Source: Phreatobacter stygius
Lineage (GTDB): Bacteria > Pseudomonadota > Alphaproteobacteria > Rhizobiales > Phreatobacteraceae
NCBI RefSeq assembly: GCF_005144885.1
Contig: NZ_CP039690.1
Location: 4,725,001-4,789,000, forward strand
Direction of reading: 5' to 3'
DNA: 64,000 nucleotides
Shown here piece after piece: positions 29,778-37,529 of this stretch. Numbering within the stretch: the first letter of the stretch is position 1; each line of letters opens with the position of its first letter. The notes beneath the pieces were generated by a model. The model made no database searches, had not been told where the DNA came from, and saw nothing but the letters and a program-made list of their open reading frames with translations. Both the position numbers and the translations under genes were made by a program.

Positions 29778-30191
29778 TTGGAACCCGAGTTTCCTCTGGA
29801 ATTCGTCGTTGAGGGCACGCCTGTGTCACTTCAGACAAAGCGCGCAGCCTCAAGGATTGAATGGCAAGCGCGGGTCAAGGAGGCGAGCAAGCAGGCCCTA
29901 CCGGAAGGCCACTGGGCGACCGAAGGCCGCGTCGCAGCGACACTTTACTATTTTCCGGACGCAGCGATGGAAGGCGACATCGACAACATCGTGAAGCCGA
30001 TCCTCGACGCGCTGGGCCGGCATATCTATATTGATGACTCCCAGGTCGAGCGCGTGGTGGTCCAGAAATTCGAGCCGGGGAACATCTTTCCCTTCGCCAC
30101 CCCCAGTTCGATGCTTGAAGAGGCCCTGCGTCGTCCCAAGCCGCTCCTCTATGTGCGACTGACGGACGATCCTTTCGAGGACTTGTCATGA
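29778..30191 (+). CDS. RusA-like Holliday-junction endodeoxyribonuclease
   Basis: 137 residues starting at TTG 29778 (no ATG gives a full domain). It is the length of RusA resolvases. The catalytic signature is present: GDIDNIVKPILDAL supplies Asp67, Asp69, Asn70 and Lys73, and IYIDDSQV supplies Asp86/Asp87. These correspond to the D-x-D-N-x-x-K ... D-D-x-Q-V motif of RusA. RusA enzymes are phage-derived and cut four-way junctions, usually during phage or prophage recombination. Its stop overlaps the next ATG by 4 bases, so the two are co-translated. A lone RusA outside a prophage, inside repeats, is unusual. Confidence 0.85.
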   Translation: MEPEFPLEFVVEGTPVSLQTKRAASRIEWQARVKEASKQALPEGHWATEGRVAATLYYFPDAAMEGDIDNIVKPILDALGRHIYIDDSQVERVVVQKFEPGNIFPFATPSSMLEEALRRPKPLLYVRLTDDPFEDLS

Positions 30192-30877
30192 CCGTTGCCG
30201 AACAATCCCGGCAAGTGATCGAACGACTTATCCCGCAGCTGGAGGCGGACGGCTATACGATTTATCTGGAGCCTTCTCGTCAACTGCTCCCCCCGTTTAT
30301 GCAGGGGTACATTCCCGACGCGATTGCTCTTGGACCCAAGAAAAATCTCGCGATCGAAGTCATTGTTGAGGGGCCTTCTGACAAGCGCAGTTCGGCCTCG
30401 ACGCAGAAGCTGTCGCAGCTGAAGCGTCGATTTAGTGAGGTTGAGGATTGGGAACTGCGCGTCTTTTTCGTGAGACCATTCCAGGCTCAGGACGCAATAT
30501 TGCCGATATCCAAAGCGGCGATTGAGACTTCCCTAGCATCGGTCAAAAAGCTGGTGCTAGATGGGCAGCAAGCGCCAGCTTTACTTATAGCTTGGGCGAC
30601 ACTCGAAGCGCTGGCGCGGAGCCTGATGCCCGAAACATTCGCGCGCGCACAGTCACCGCGGCGTCTCGTGGAGGTCCTGGCTGCGGACGGACACGTCACA
30701 CCTACGGAAGCCGATCTGTTGCGGCGCCTGGCCGATCGTCGCAACCAGATCGCGCACGGGAGTCTCGAACTTGGGGCCGATGATGTGGAACTGGCAGGCT
30801 TCATTGATGTGTTGAAGGTGCTTCTTCAGGCGGTCGACCAAGACCACGCGCCTTCGACGGAAGGAATGAGACTGTGA
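30188..30877 (+). CDS. predicted REase-fold plus HEPN-like protein of unknown function
   Basis: 229 residues with two parts. Residues 1-100 look like a PD-(D/E)xK restriction-endonuclease fold: QGYIPDAIALGPKKNLAIEV places Pro43-Asp44 and Glu57 correctly, but the usual Lys after Glu is Ile59 (EVI instead of ExK), so nuclease activity is doubtful. Residues 125-215 are all-helical and contain LADRRNQIAHG, an R-x4-H motif (Arg185, His190) in the right place for a HEPN domain, the RNase or nucleotidylation-target fold of many toxins and defence proteins. It is coupled to the RusA-like gene. The assignment is from motifs only; no named family is certain. Confidence 0.6.
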   Translation: MTVAEQSRQVIERLIPQLEADGYTIYLEPSRQLLPPFMQGYIPDAIALGPKKNLAIEVIVEGPSDKRSSASTQKLSQLKRRFSEVEDWELRVFFVRPFQAQDAILPISKAAIETSLASVKKLVLDGQQAPALLIAWATLEALARSLMPETFARAQSPRRLVEVLAADGHVTPTEADLLRRLADRRNQIAHGSLELGADDVELAGFIDVLKVLLQAVDQDHAPSTEGMRL

Positions 30878-30910
30878 CGTCACCTCGATGAAAGTGGTGA
30901 TCAGGAGCGC

Positions 30911-30973
30911 CTGAGCAAGCACGTCCTCGACATCGGCCGGGGGCTCGACCGGCCGCTCGTACGGGCAGCCTGA
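30911..30973 (+). repeat. direct repeat, right copy
   Basis: Second copy of the lysR 3' end (61 of 63 bases identical to 29555-29617), ending in the same TGA. Upstream of it the same reading frame continues for several codons (DESGDQERLS) that resemble but do not equal the resident lysR C-terminus, so the homology is longer than the nearly identical block. Confidence 0.95.
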
Positions 30974-31067
30974 ACGGCCGTCAGGCCATGGATCGCTCAG
31001 CCTCGGCATCGGAAGGCGACGGCAATACCATTTTATCCAATCTGGAAAAGTGGAATACCCTTTGGGC

Positions 31068-32000
31068 ATGGCAGAACCCGAAGACGAGCCCAGTGTTCCT
31101 CGCCTCACCCTGGCGCAGCTCGACGCACTGCGCGCCGTCCTTTCGACCCGCGGCGTCAGCGATGCGGCACGCTTGCTCGATGTCTCCCAGCCCGCCGTCA
31201 GCAAGCTGCTGCGTCAGGTCGAGCGCAGCCTCGGCTTGCCGCTGGTTCAGCGCGACGGCAACCGGGTGATCCCGACGCGCGAAGCCGAGATGTTGCAATG
31301 GGAGGTCGAACAGCTGTTCGGCAGCTACGACTCGATCCAGCGGCTGGCCGCCGCGTTGCGCGGCGAGACCGGCGTGTCGATCCATGTGGCGGCCATTCCG
31401 ACCCAGGCGACACGTTTCGCCGTACCGGCCATCAAGCTGTTGCGCGAACGCCAGCCGGATGTCCTGGTCAAGCTGGAGATCCTGGCCAACCCGCTGATCA
31501 TCGACGCGGTGGTGTCGGGCCGGGCCGAGTTCGGGCTGGTCCACTCGATGACCGTCTCGCCGGAGCTCAAGGCGGAGGATATCGGCGAGCACCATGTCGT
31601 CTGCATCGCGCCGGCGGGTCATCGCTTTGGCGGTCTCGCCGCCATTGGCCGCGAAGACTTTCGCGGCGAGACCTTCGTGTCCTATGGGCCGAACACGATT
31701 TTCGGCCGGTGGCTCAGTGCCGAATTCGGGCGCGGCGGAGCCAATATCCCAGTTGATGTCGAGATCACCGCCTCACCGACCTTGGTCGAGGCGGTCGAGA
31801 ACGGTATTGGCGTGGCGCTGGTCGAAGAGGCGGCGCTGAGCCCGATGGCCCGTTCCCGCCTGGTGGTGCGGCCGCTGACCTATCCGCTGACCTTCCGCTC
31901 GCGGATCCTGCGCATGCCCGGGCGCGCCATGTCGCGCCAGGCCGAGCTGCTCTTGGAGTTCTATCGCGAGGTGGTGGAGCGGGGGCACGACAGGGCCTGA
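31068..32000 (+). CDS. LysR-family transcriptional regulator (second)
   Basis: 310 residues from ATG 31068; a GTG at 31050 behind a weak GGAAAA site is an alternative. The helix-turn-helix (TLAQLDALRAVLSTRGVSDAARLLDVSQPAVSKLLRQVERSLGLPLVQR) is complete and the effector domain resembles the group that senses amino acids and opines (NocR/OccR/GcvA-like features such as FVSYGPNTIFGRWL). It converges with the amidohydrolase of the liv operon. It may act on genes of that operon or elsewhere; no divergent partner is present, because its upstream neighbour is the repeat-bounded island. Confidence 0.9.
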   Translation: MAEPEDEPSVPRLTLAQLDALRAVLSTRGVSDAARLLDVSQPAVSKLLRQVERSLGLPLVQRDGNRVIPTREAEMLQWEVEQLFGSYDSIQRLAAALRGETGVSIHVAAIPTQATRFAVPAIKLLRERQPDVLVKLEILANPLIIDAVVSGRAEFGLVHSMTVSPELKAEDIGEHHVVCIAPAGHRFGGLAAIGREDFRGETFVSYGPNTIFGRWLSAEFGRGGANIPVDVEITASPTLVEAVENGIGVALVEEAALSPMARSRLVVRPLTYPLTFRSRILRMPGRAMSRQAELLLEFYREVVERGHDRA

Positions 32001-32005
32001 CCCCG

Positions 32006-32036
32006 CAGGGCGGCGGCGCCGCCGCCCTGACATCTT
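32006..32036. terminator. terminator hairpin between lysR and amidohydrolase genes
   Basis: A perfect 24-bp palindrome (CAGGGCGGCGGC then its complement, 32006-32029), followed by ACATCTTTC. It can act for both converging transcripts. Confidence 0.7.
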
Positions 32037-32042
32037 TCAATC

Positions 32043-33278
32043 TCAGTTCAGGCTGGAGCGCTTGATGAACGCGCCGCCCTTCATGATCAGCGGCATGTGC
32101 TTGCCCTGGCGGGTGAGCAGCGACAGGTCCTTCAGCGGATCGCCGTCGACCACGATCAGGTCGGCATAGGCATCCGCCGCGACCACACCGATCTTGCCGT
32201 CCAGGCGCAGCAGCTTGGCCGCGACATGGGTGGCGGAGCCGATCACCTCGTGGGCGGGCAGGACTTGGCCGCGAATGACGAATTCCTCGGACTGGTGGCG
32301 ATGCATCTCGCCGAGCAGGTCCGAGCCATAGGCCATGGCGAGGCCGGCCTTGCGCATGATGTCGAGCGATTCCAGGCCGGCCAGCCGGACGTCGTCGACC
32401 TTGGCGACGGAAGCCGCCGGCAGGCCGAGCTTGGCGCCTTCGCTCGACAGCTTGTCATAGGTGACCAGCGTCGGCACGGCGACCGCGCCGGCCTTGGCTG
32501 CGAGCTTGGCCGTTTCCGGCTTGATCAGATTGCAATGCTCGAGCGAATGGACGCCGCATTCGACCGCCCGGCGGATCGCCGCGTCGGTATAGAGATGCGC
32601 CGAGACATAGGTGCCGGCATTGTTGGCCTCCTCGACGATCGCCATGATCTCCTCGCGCGAAAAGCCGAGGAAATGGATCGGGTCGGTCGGCGAGGCGACG
32701 CCGCCATTGGCCATGATCTTGATGAAGTCGGCGCCGCCCTTGATCTCCTCGCGGGCGGCCCGGCGCACCTCGTCGACGCCGTCGCAGATGCGGCCGAGCT
32801 GGCCCAGCCGGAAGCCGGTCTGCTCGACGGTGCGGTCGTTGTAGCGGCCGCGGAAGTCGCAATGGCCGCCGGTCTGGCTCAGCGCCTTGCCGGAGATGAC
32901 CAGCCGCGGGGCGGGCAGATAGCCGTCATCGGCGGCCGCCACCAGGCCGTGATCGGCACCGCCGACGTCGCGCACCGTGGTGAAGCCGCGCCCGAGCATT
33001 TCACCCATCAGCTTGAAGGCGCGCACCGTGGTGACGGCGTCCGGCAGCATGGCGTTGCGGCCGAGATCGGCGAGGCAGGCGACGACATGGACATGGGCGT
33101 CGATCAGGCCTGGCATCAGGCTGCGGCCGCCGAGGTCGATCACCCTGGCCTTGCCCGGCGCGATGGATTTGCCGACTTCGCGGATGCGGTCGTTCTCGAT
33201 CAGCACCTGGACGGGATCACCGCGCTCCGGCGCGGTGCCGTCGACGATGCGTGCATTGGTCAGGAGGGTGGATGCCAC
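32043..33278 (-). CDS. amidohydrolase family metal-dependent hydrolase (prolidase-like)
   Basis: 411 residues. Metal-binding motifs of the amidohydrolase superfamily in order: DAHVHV (His pair on strand 1), FIKIMANGG with the bridging Lys, VSAHLYTD and SLEHCN (His ligands on strands 5 and 6), and AYGSDLL with the catalytic Asp. N- and C-terminal beta-sandwich segments (NARIVDGT, ADLIVVDGDPL) are complete. It is closest to the Xaa-Pro dipeptidase/aryldialkylphosphatase-like group that cleaves C-terminal amino-acid conjugates. As the last gene of a branched-chain-type ABC operon, it probably hydrolyses the imported conjugate (inference). Confidence 0.87.
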   Translation of the reverse strand: MASTLLTNARIVDGTAPERGDPVQVLIENDRIREVGKSIAPGKARVIDLGGRSLMPGLIDAHVHVVACLADLGRNAMLPDAVTTVRAFKLMGEMLGRGFTTVRDVGGADHGLVAAADDGYLPAPRLVISGKALSQTGGHCDFRGRYNDRTVEQTGFRLGQLGRICDGVDEVRRAAREEIKGGADFIKIMANGGVASPTDPIHFLGFSREEIMAIVEEANNAGTYVSAHLYTDAAIRRAVECGVHSLEHCNLIKPETAKLAAKAGAVAVPTLVTYDKLSSEGAKLGLPAASVAKVDDVRLAGLESLDIMRKAGLAMAYGSDLLGEMHRHQSEEFVIRGQVLPAHEVIGSATHVAAKLLRLDGKIGVVAADAYADLIVVDGDPLKDLSLLTRQGKHMPLIMKGGAFIKRSSLN

Positions 33279-33307
33279 GGGACTGTCTCCGGTCAGCGTG
33301 TTGGATG

Positions 33308-33814
33308 TCAGGTCTTGGAACGGGCGACGGCGCGGGCCTGGAGGAAGGCGGGAACGAGCAGCGGGCTCAGCCTTGCGAGCGGCGCGACATGCTCGTCGCG
33401 GTAATGGTGCTCGACATCGAGCAGGTTCATCGTGCCGATGGTCTCGCCGTCATAGAGGACCGGGATATTGATCACCGAGCCGAGACCCATGCTCTCGATC
33501 AGCTGGTGGTCGAAAAAGGCCCAGCGGATGCCCTCGCGGTCGCGGCCGAGAAACGGCTGGCGGCCCTTGAGCACCAGATTGCCCCAGGGCGTCTCGCCCA
33601 TGGTCTTGCGGCCGGAGACCGGATATTCGGCCGGCCTGCTCGAATAGACCCGGGCGACGTCCTGGCCATCGGCATAAAGCAAGGTGAACAGCTTGTGGCC
33701 GACCAGTTCGGCGGTCGCCTGGTCCAGCGCCTTGTAGAGGCGGTCCGGCTGGCCGGGCGCGGCGAGATCAGCCAGAAGATGGGGCAAATGGTCGGTCATC
33801 AAATGGTCGGTCAT
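33308..33814 (-). CDS. GAF domain protein
   Basis: 168 residues, one GAF domain spanning about 12-155: LYKALDQATAELVGHKLFTLLYADGQDVARVYSS, then ESMGLGSVINIPVLYDGETIGTMNLLD. Small stand-alone GAF proteins bind small ligands or reduce free methionine sulfoxide, but the catalytic Cys set of the latter is absent. Its ATG at 33814 overlaps the livM stop (ATGA). A 14-of-15-bp tandem repeat at the start duplicates the first five codons (MTDHLMTDHL), giving a second possible start at 33799. A ligand-sensing protein inside a transport operon is unusual. Confidence 0.8.
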   Translation of the reverse strand: MTDHLMTDHLPHLLADLAAPGQPDRLYKALDQATAELVGHKLFTLLYADGQDVARVYSSRPAEYPVSGRKTMGETPWGNLVLKGRQPFLGRDREGIRWAFFDHQLIESMGLGSVINIPVLYDGETIGTMNLLDVEHHYRDEHVAPLARLSPLLVPAFLQARAVARSKT

Positions 33815-33815
33815 A
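33786..33815 (-). repeat. 15-bp tandem duplication at the start of the GAF gene
   Basis: AAATGGTCGGTCATC occurs twice in a row (14 of 15 identical), repeating the codons for MTDHL and the start codon itself. It looks like a recent slippage event. Confidence 0.9.
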
Positions 33816-34713
33816 TCGTCCTCGGGGCAGGCGGAATGCGTTCGGGCAGGATGCCCTGCGGCCGGACATAGAAGACCAGGATCAGGGCAATCCCGACCAG
33901 CATCTCGCGCAGTGCGGCGATCTGCACCGGCTGCAGGCCGGGTGCGATATCGGCGACGAAACGGGTCGCCTCCAGGAAGACCACCACGGCATAGGCGCCG
34001 ATGACAGCGCCGGTCGGGCGGCCGACGCCGCCGGCCGAAACCGCCAGGAAGATGTAGATGGTGATCAGCGGCTGGAAATGGTCGGGCGAGATATAGGTCT
34101 GGTAATGGCCGTAGAGCGCGCCGGCGAGCCCGGCGATCGCGGCCGACAGGGCGAAGGCCTGGAACTTGAAGCGCAGCACGCGCTTGCCGGCAAAGGCTGC
34201 CAGCTCCTGGTCCTCGCGGATCGCCTTCAGGGAGCGGCCGAAGGGTGAGAGATCGAGCCGGCGCAGCAGCGCCCAGGCGGCGAGCACCACGAGGCTGACC
34301 AGCGCCAGATAGAACAGGTTGAAGCCCTGGGTGCCGAGCTCGGCCTTGAACGGGGCCTTCAGGCCGGACATGCCGTCCGAGCCATTGGTCAGCCAGCGTT
34401 CGTTCAAGGCGATGAGCCGCACCACTTCGGCAAAACCGAGGGTGACGATGGCGAGATAGTCGTCCCGGAGCTTCAAGGTGGCGAAGGTGACGATGAGGCC
34501 GGCGACCACGCCGGCGCCGAGCGCGGCGACCAAGCCGACGGCGACCGGCGTGCCGGCACCGGTCGCTATCGCCGAGGCATAGGCGCCGACCGCGAAGAAG
34601 CCGGCAAGGCCGAGATTGACCATGCCGGCGCCGCCCCAGATCAGGTTGAGGCTGAGTGCCAGCAGCGCATAGATGCCGCCCATGGTCAGGGTGAACAGGA
34701 GGTAGGAGAGCAT
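33811..34713 (-). CDS. livM: branched-chain amino-acid-type ABC transporter permease LivM
   Basis: 300 residues with about eight helices. LivM/BPD_transp_2 signatures are ALLALSLNLIWGGAGMVNLGLAGFFAVGAYASA near the N-terminus, DDYLAIVTLGFAEVVRL, and the cytoplasmic EAA-like loop GRSLKAIREDQELAAFAGKRVLRFKFQAFALSAAIAGLAGALYG. ATG 34713 overlaps the livH stop by one base. It forms the translocation pore with LivH and is energised by LivG and LivF. Confidence 0.93.
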   Translation of the reverse strand: MLSYLLFTLTMGGIYALLALSLNLIWGGAGMVNLGLAGFFAVGAYASAIATGAGTPVAVGLVAALGAGVVAGLIVTFATLKLRDDYLAIVTLGFAEVVRLIALNERWLTNGSDGMSGLKAPFKAELGTQGFNLFYLALVSLVVLAAWALLRRLDLSPFGRSLKAIREDQELAAFAGKRVLRFKFQAFALSAAIAGLAGALYGHYQTYISPDHFQPLITIYIFLAVSAGGVGRPTGAVIGAYAVVVFLEATRFVADIAPGLQPVQIAALREMLVGIALILVFYVRPQGILPERIPPAPRTI

Positions 34714-35576
34714 CAGACCGCCCTTTCGCCGAAAATGCCGCGCGGGCGGAAGGTCAGCATGACGAGGATGGCGGCAAAGCCGATCGCGCTGCGATAGGTT
34801 GCCGGCACGACCAGCAGCGACAATTCCTCGGCAATGCCGACGGCGAAGGCGCCGACCACCGCGCCGGGGATCGAGCCGAGCCCGCCGAGCACGGCGGCGG
34901 CGAAGACCGAGAGCAGAATGCGCGCGCCGGTCAGGGGGTCGATCGAGGTATCGACCGCCAGCAGCACGCCGCCGACGCCGGACAACCCTGCGCCGAGAAA
35001 CAGCGTGGTGATCGCCACCACCTGCGGGTCGATGCCCTTCAGCCGCGCCAGGTCGACATTGTCGGCGACCGCCCGCATCGCCTTGCCGAAGCGGCTGAAG
35101 CGCAGGAAGGCGAAGACCGCGAGCATGACCAGGCCGGCCAGCACGACATTCTCGATCTGCTGCGGGCCGACGCGCAGGTCGAGGAAGCGCAGGTCGGGTT
35201 TCAGCGGCAGGTCGTAACCGCGCAGGTCGTTGCCGAACAGGAAACGGACGACGTTTTCCAGGATCAGGTTGAGCGCGATGGTGGCGATCGCCACCGTCAG
35301 CGCGCCGGCCGGCCGCAGCCGGCGCAACGCGCCCTCCTCGCCGGCGACGCCGACGGCGCCGGCGACCAGGAAGGCGATGACCAGCGCCGGCAGCACGCCG
35401 GCGCCCCACATGGTGTTGGCGAACCAGCCGGCGAAGCCGCCAATGGTGACATAGGCGGCGACCCCGAAGCTGGGATAGCGCAGGACCGCGAAAATGGCGG
35501 TGAAACCGATGGCCGGCACCGCGATGAGCGTGCCGGTCATCACACCGTTGAGAATGGCCTGCGCCAGGATCGACAT
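34713..35576 (-). CDS. livH: branched-chain amino-acid-type ABC transporter permease LivH
   Basis: 287 residues, a permease of the LivH branch: SILAQAILNGVMTGTLIAVPAIGFTAIFAVLRYPSFGVAAYV at the N-terminus and RFGKAMRAVADNVDLARLKGIDPQVVAITTLFLGAGLSGVGGVL as the coupling loop. It follows livK by 7 bp and is translationally coupled to livM. In this operon the cargo need not be a branched-chain amino acid; the hydrolase and GAF genes point to a conjugated or less common ligand. Confidence 0.92.
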   Translation of the reverse strand: MSILAQAILNGVMTGTLIAVPAIGFTAIFAVLRYPSFGVAAYVTIGGFAGWFANTMWGAGVLPALVIAFLVAGAVGVAGEEGALRRLRPAGALTVAIATIALNLILENVVRFLFGNDLRGYDLPLKPDLRFLDLRVGPQQIENVVLAGLVMLAVFAFLRFSRFGKAMRAVADNVDLARLKGIDPQVVAITTLFLGAGLSGVGGVLLAVDTSIDPLTGARILLSVFAAAVLGGLGSIPGAVVGAFAVGIAEELSLLVVPATYRSAIGFAAILVMLTFRPRGIFGERAV

Positions 35577-35583
35577 GGCGGCC

Positions 35584-36789
35584 TCAGGCGATCTTGATCA
35601 GGTTGATCTTGCCGGCCCTGACCTGCTCGTAGCGGAAGCGGCAATCGGCGATGTCGCCCGTCTCGAGGAAGTCGCACGGCCCGCTGGCGCCGTCATAATC
35701 GACCGGCTGCCTGGCGGCGATCGCCTTCAGGCCATCGAGCGCGTTGTCGACCTTCACGCCGCCGGGGGCCTGGCTGACCTTGCGGATATTGTCCTTGATC
35801 GCCGTGCCGGAAGCGTCGCCGGCGAGCGCGATCGCCATCAGCACCAGGTTGACCTGGTCATAGACCTGGGTGGTGTAGGGATCCGGATTGCTGACGCCGA
35901 TCAGCTTGACGAGCCGCTCATAGGCCTTGGAGCCTTCCGCCGAGGACGGCGAAATGGTGAAGACGCCTTCGACCACATCGGCCGGCAGGCTCTCGACCAG
36001 CTTCTGGTTGACCGAATAACCGAAGGCGATCTTCTTGGCGGTGAAGCCGGCGCGGTAGAGATCGCGCAGCAGCACGGTGGTGTCGGGCGCATAACCGCCG
36101 AGCACCAGGGCGTCCGGCCGGAAGCGGGCGATCTCATCGACCTCGGAGCGATAGGACGGCTTCTTGTCGTCATAGATCAGCGCACCGGTGTCGCCGCCCT
36201 TGGCTTTGACGGCCAGCGTGATGTTCTCGAACTGGCTGCGCTGGAACGGCGTCTGCGGCGAGACGAAGAACACCCGCTTGGCGCCCTGTTCGAGCGCGAA
36301 CTCGCCGAACTTGCGGCCCTGCAGCGTGGTGTTCGGCTGGGTCCGGACCAGGTAACCCTGGTGCGGCAGGGCGGTGATCGGATCGGCGCCGGAGACGGTG
36401 GCGAGGAAAGTCTTGGAGTCCCAGCAGAGCGGCGCGACCGCCGTCGTGACCGAGGAGGCCCAGGTGCCGAGAATGGCCGAAACCCGGTCGACGTCGATCA
36501 GCTTGCGGGCGGCGCGCACGCCGGCCTCCGGGTTGGTCTGGTCGTCTTCGGAAATCAGCTCGACCTTGCGGCCGAGCACGCCGCCTGCGGCATTGACCTC
36601 GTCGACGACGGCCTTGATCGCCTTGACCATGACCGGGCCATAAGGGCCGCCGGCGCCGGTCAGCGGCGTCAGCGAGCCGAGCTTGATCGGCGCGCCCTGG
36701 GCATGCGCCAGGTTCGGCAGGGCGATCAGGCCGGCAAGGGCTGCGGCGCCGGCCATGAGGTCGCGGCGTGTCGTGTCATGTTGTGACAT
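35584..36789 (-). CDS. livK: Liv-type ABC transporter periplasmic binding protein
   Basis: 401 residues. ATG 36789 follows AGAGGAGAACC. The leader TTRRDLMAGAAALAGLIALPNLAHAQ has a twin-arginine and an AHAQ cleavage site. The mature protein is a type I periplasmic-binding fold: IKLGSLTPLTGAGGPYGPVMVKAIKAVVDEVNAAGGVLGRKVELISEDDQTNPEAGV, ILGTWASSVTTAVAPLC, and DALVLGGYAPDTTVLLRDLYRAG. The ligand is unknown. Genes for the two ATPases lie upstream and the permeases downstream, all in one direction. Confidence 0.92.
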   Translation of the reverse strand: MSQHDTTRRDLMAGAAALAGLIALPNLAHAQGAPIKLGSLTPLTGAGGPYGPVMVKAIKAVVDEVNAAGGVLGRKVELISEDDQTNPEAGVRAARKLIDVDRVSAILGTWASSVTTAVAPLCWDSKTFLATVSGADPITALPHQGYLVRTQPNTTLQGRKFGEFALEQGAKRVFFVSPQTPFQRSQFENITLAVKAKGGDTGALIYDDKKPSYRSEVDEIARFRPDALVLGGYAPDTTVLLRDLYRAGFTAKKIAFGYSVNQKLVESLPADVVEGVFTISPSSAEGSKAYERLVKLIGVSNPDPYTTQVYDQVNLVLMAIALAGDASGTAIKDNIRKVSQAPGGVKVDNALDGLKAIAARQPVDYDGASGPCDFLETGDIADCRFRYEQVRAGKINLIKIA

Positions 36790-36821
36790 CGTGGTTCTCC
36801 TCTGGATGGTTTCTTGATCTG

Positions 36822-37529
36822 TCAGCCGCCGAGAAACAGGCGGCGGATTTCCGGGTCGGCGGCAAGGCTTGGACCGGCGCCCTCGGCACTGTTGCGGCCC
36901 GAGACGAGCACATAGCCGCGGGTTGAAATGGCCAGCGCCTCGACCGCGTGCTGCTCGACCATCAGGATCGGCAGGCCGCCACGGTTGAGCGCCACCACGG
37001 CATCGAACAATTCGTCCGCCGCCTTGGGCGACAGGCCGGCGGTCGGCTCGTCCAGCAGCATCAGCTTCGGATCGGTCATCAGACCCATGGCCATGGCGAG
37101 GATCTGGCGCTGGCCGCCGGACAGGGTGCGGGCGAGCGCCCGGCGTTTTCCGGCGAGCATGGGATAGCGGTCGTAAAGCGCCGCGATCCGCGCGGTCGCG
37201 CCCTTCGGATCGAGATAGCCCGATATTTCCAGGTTCTCGGCAACCGTCAGGCTGCCGAAGACATTGCGCTCCTGCGGCACGAAGGAAATGCCGGCGCGCG
37301 CCCGGCCCTGGGCATCGCTCGAGGTGACATCGTCGCCGCCGAGCCGGATCGCGCCGGCCTTGGTGGCGACGAGGCCGGCGACCGCTTTCAGGAAGGTCGA
37401 TTTGCCGGCGCCGTTCGGGCCGATAATGGTGACGATCTCGTTCGCCTCGACGCGCATCGAGGTGCCCTTGAGGATCTCCTCGGACGCGCCATAACCGGCG
37501 ACGATCCGGTCGACTGACAGAATGCTCAA
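36822..37529 (-). CDS. livF: Liv-type ABC transporter ATP-binding protein LivF
   Basis: 235 residues. Walker A is IGPNGAGKSTFLKA near residue 37, the ABC signature is LSGGQRQILAMAMGLM, and Walker B is LMLLDEPTAGLSP, followed by the H-loop of VEQHAVEAL. Size and the short C-terminus identify the LivF branch. Its ATG overlaps the livG stop by 4 bases, so the two ATPases are made together as a heterodimer. Confidence 0.93.
   Translation of the reverse strand: MSILSVDRIVAGYGASEEILKGTSMRVEANEIVTIIGPNGAGKSTFLKAVAGLVATKAGAIRLGGDDVTSSDAQGRARAGISFVPQERNVFGSLTVAENLEISGYLDPKGATARIAALYDRYPMLAGKRRALARTLSGGQRQILAMAMGLMTDPKLMLLDEPTAGLSPKAADELFDAVVALNRGGLPILMVEQHAVEALAISTRGYVLVSGRNSAEGAGPSLAADPEIRRLFLGG

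Larger units (their letters stand above)
29555..30973. mobile_element. putative small integrated island carrying a RusA-like nuclease and an REase/HEPN-like protein
   Basis: About 1.4 kb between the two copies of a 63-bp direct repeat. The inside has visibly lower GC than the flanks (33 of 60 bases are G/C in 30241-30300) and two tightly coupled genes unrelated to the regulators on either side. No integrase or transposase lies inside, so mobilisation would need help in trans or homologous recombination between repeats. The right repeat preserves a diverged version of the lysR C-terminus, which is typical when an element inserts into a 3' gene end and restores it. Confidence 0.6.

Noticed and set aside
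30653-31204. Minus-strand open frame across the right direct repeat
   Set aside because: It exists only because the repeat and the flanking genes are open in antisense; a similar antisense peptide appears at the left repeat.
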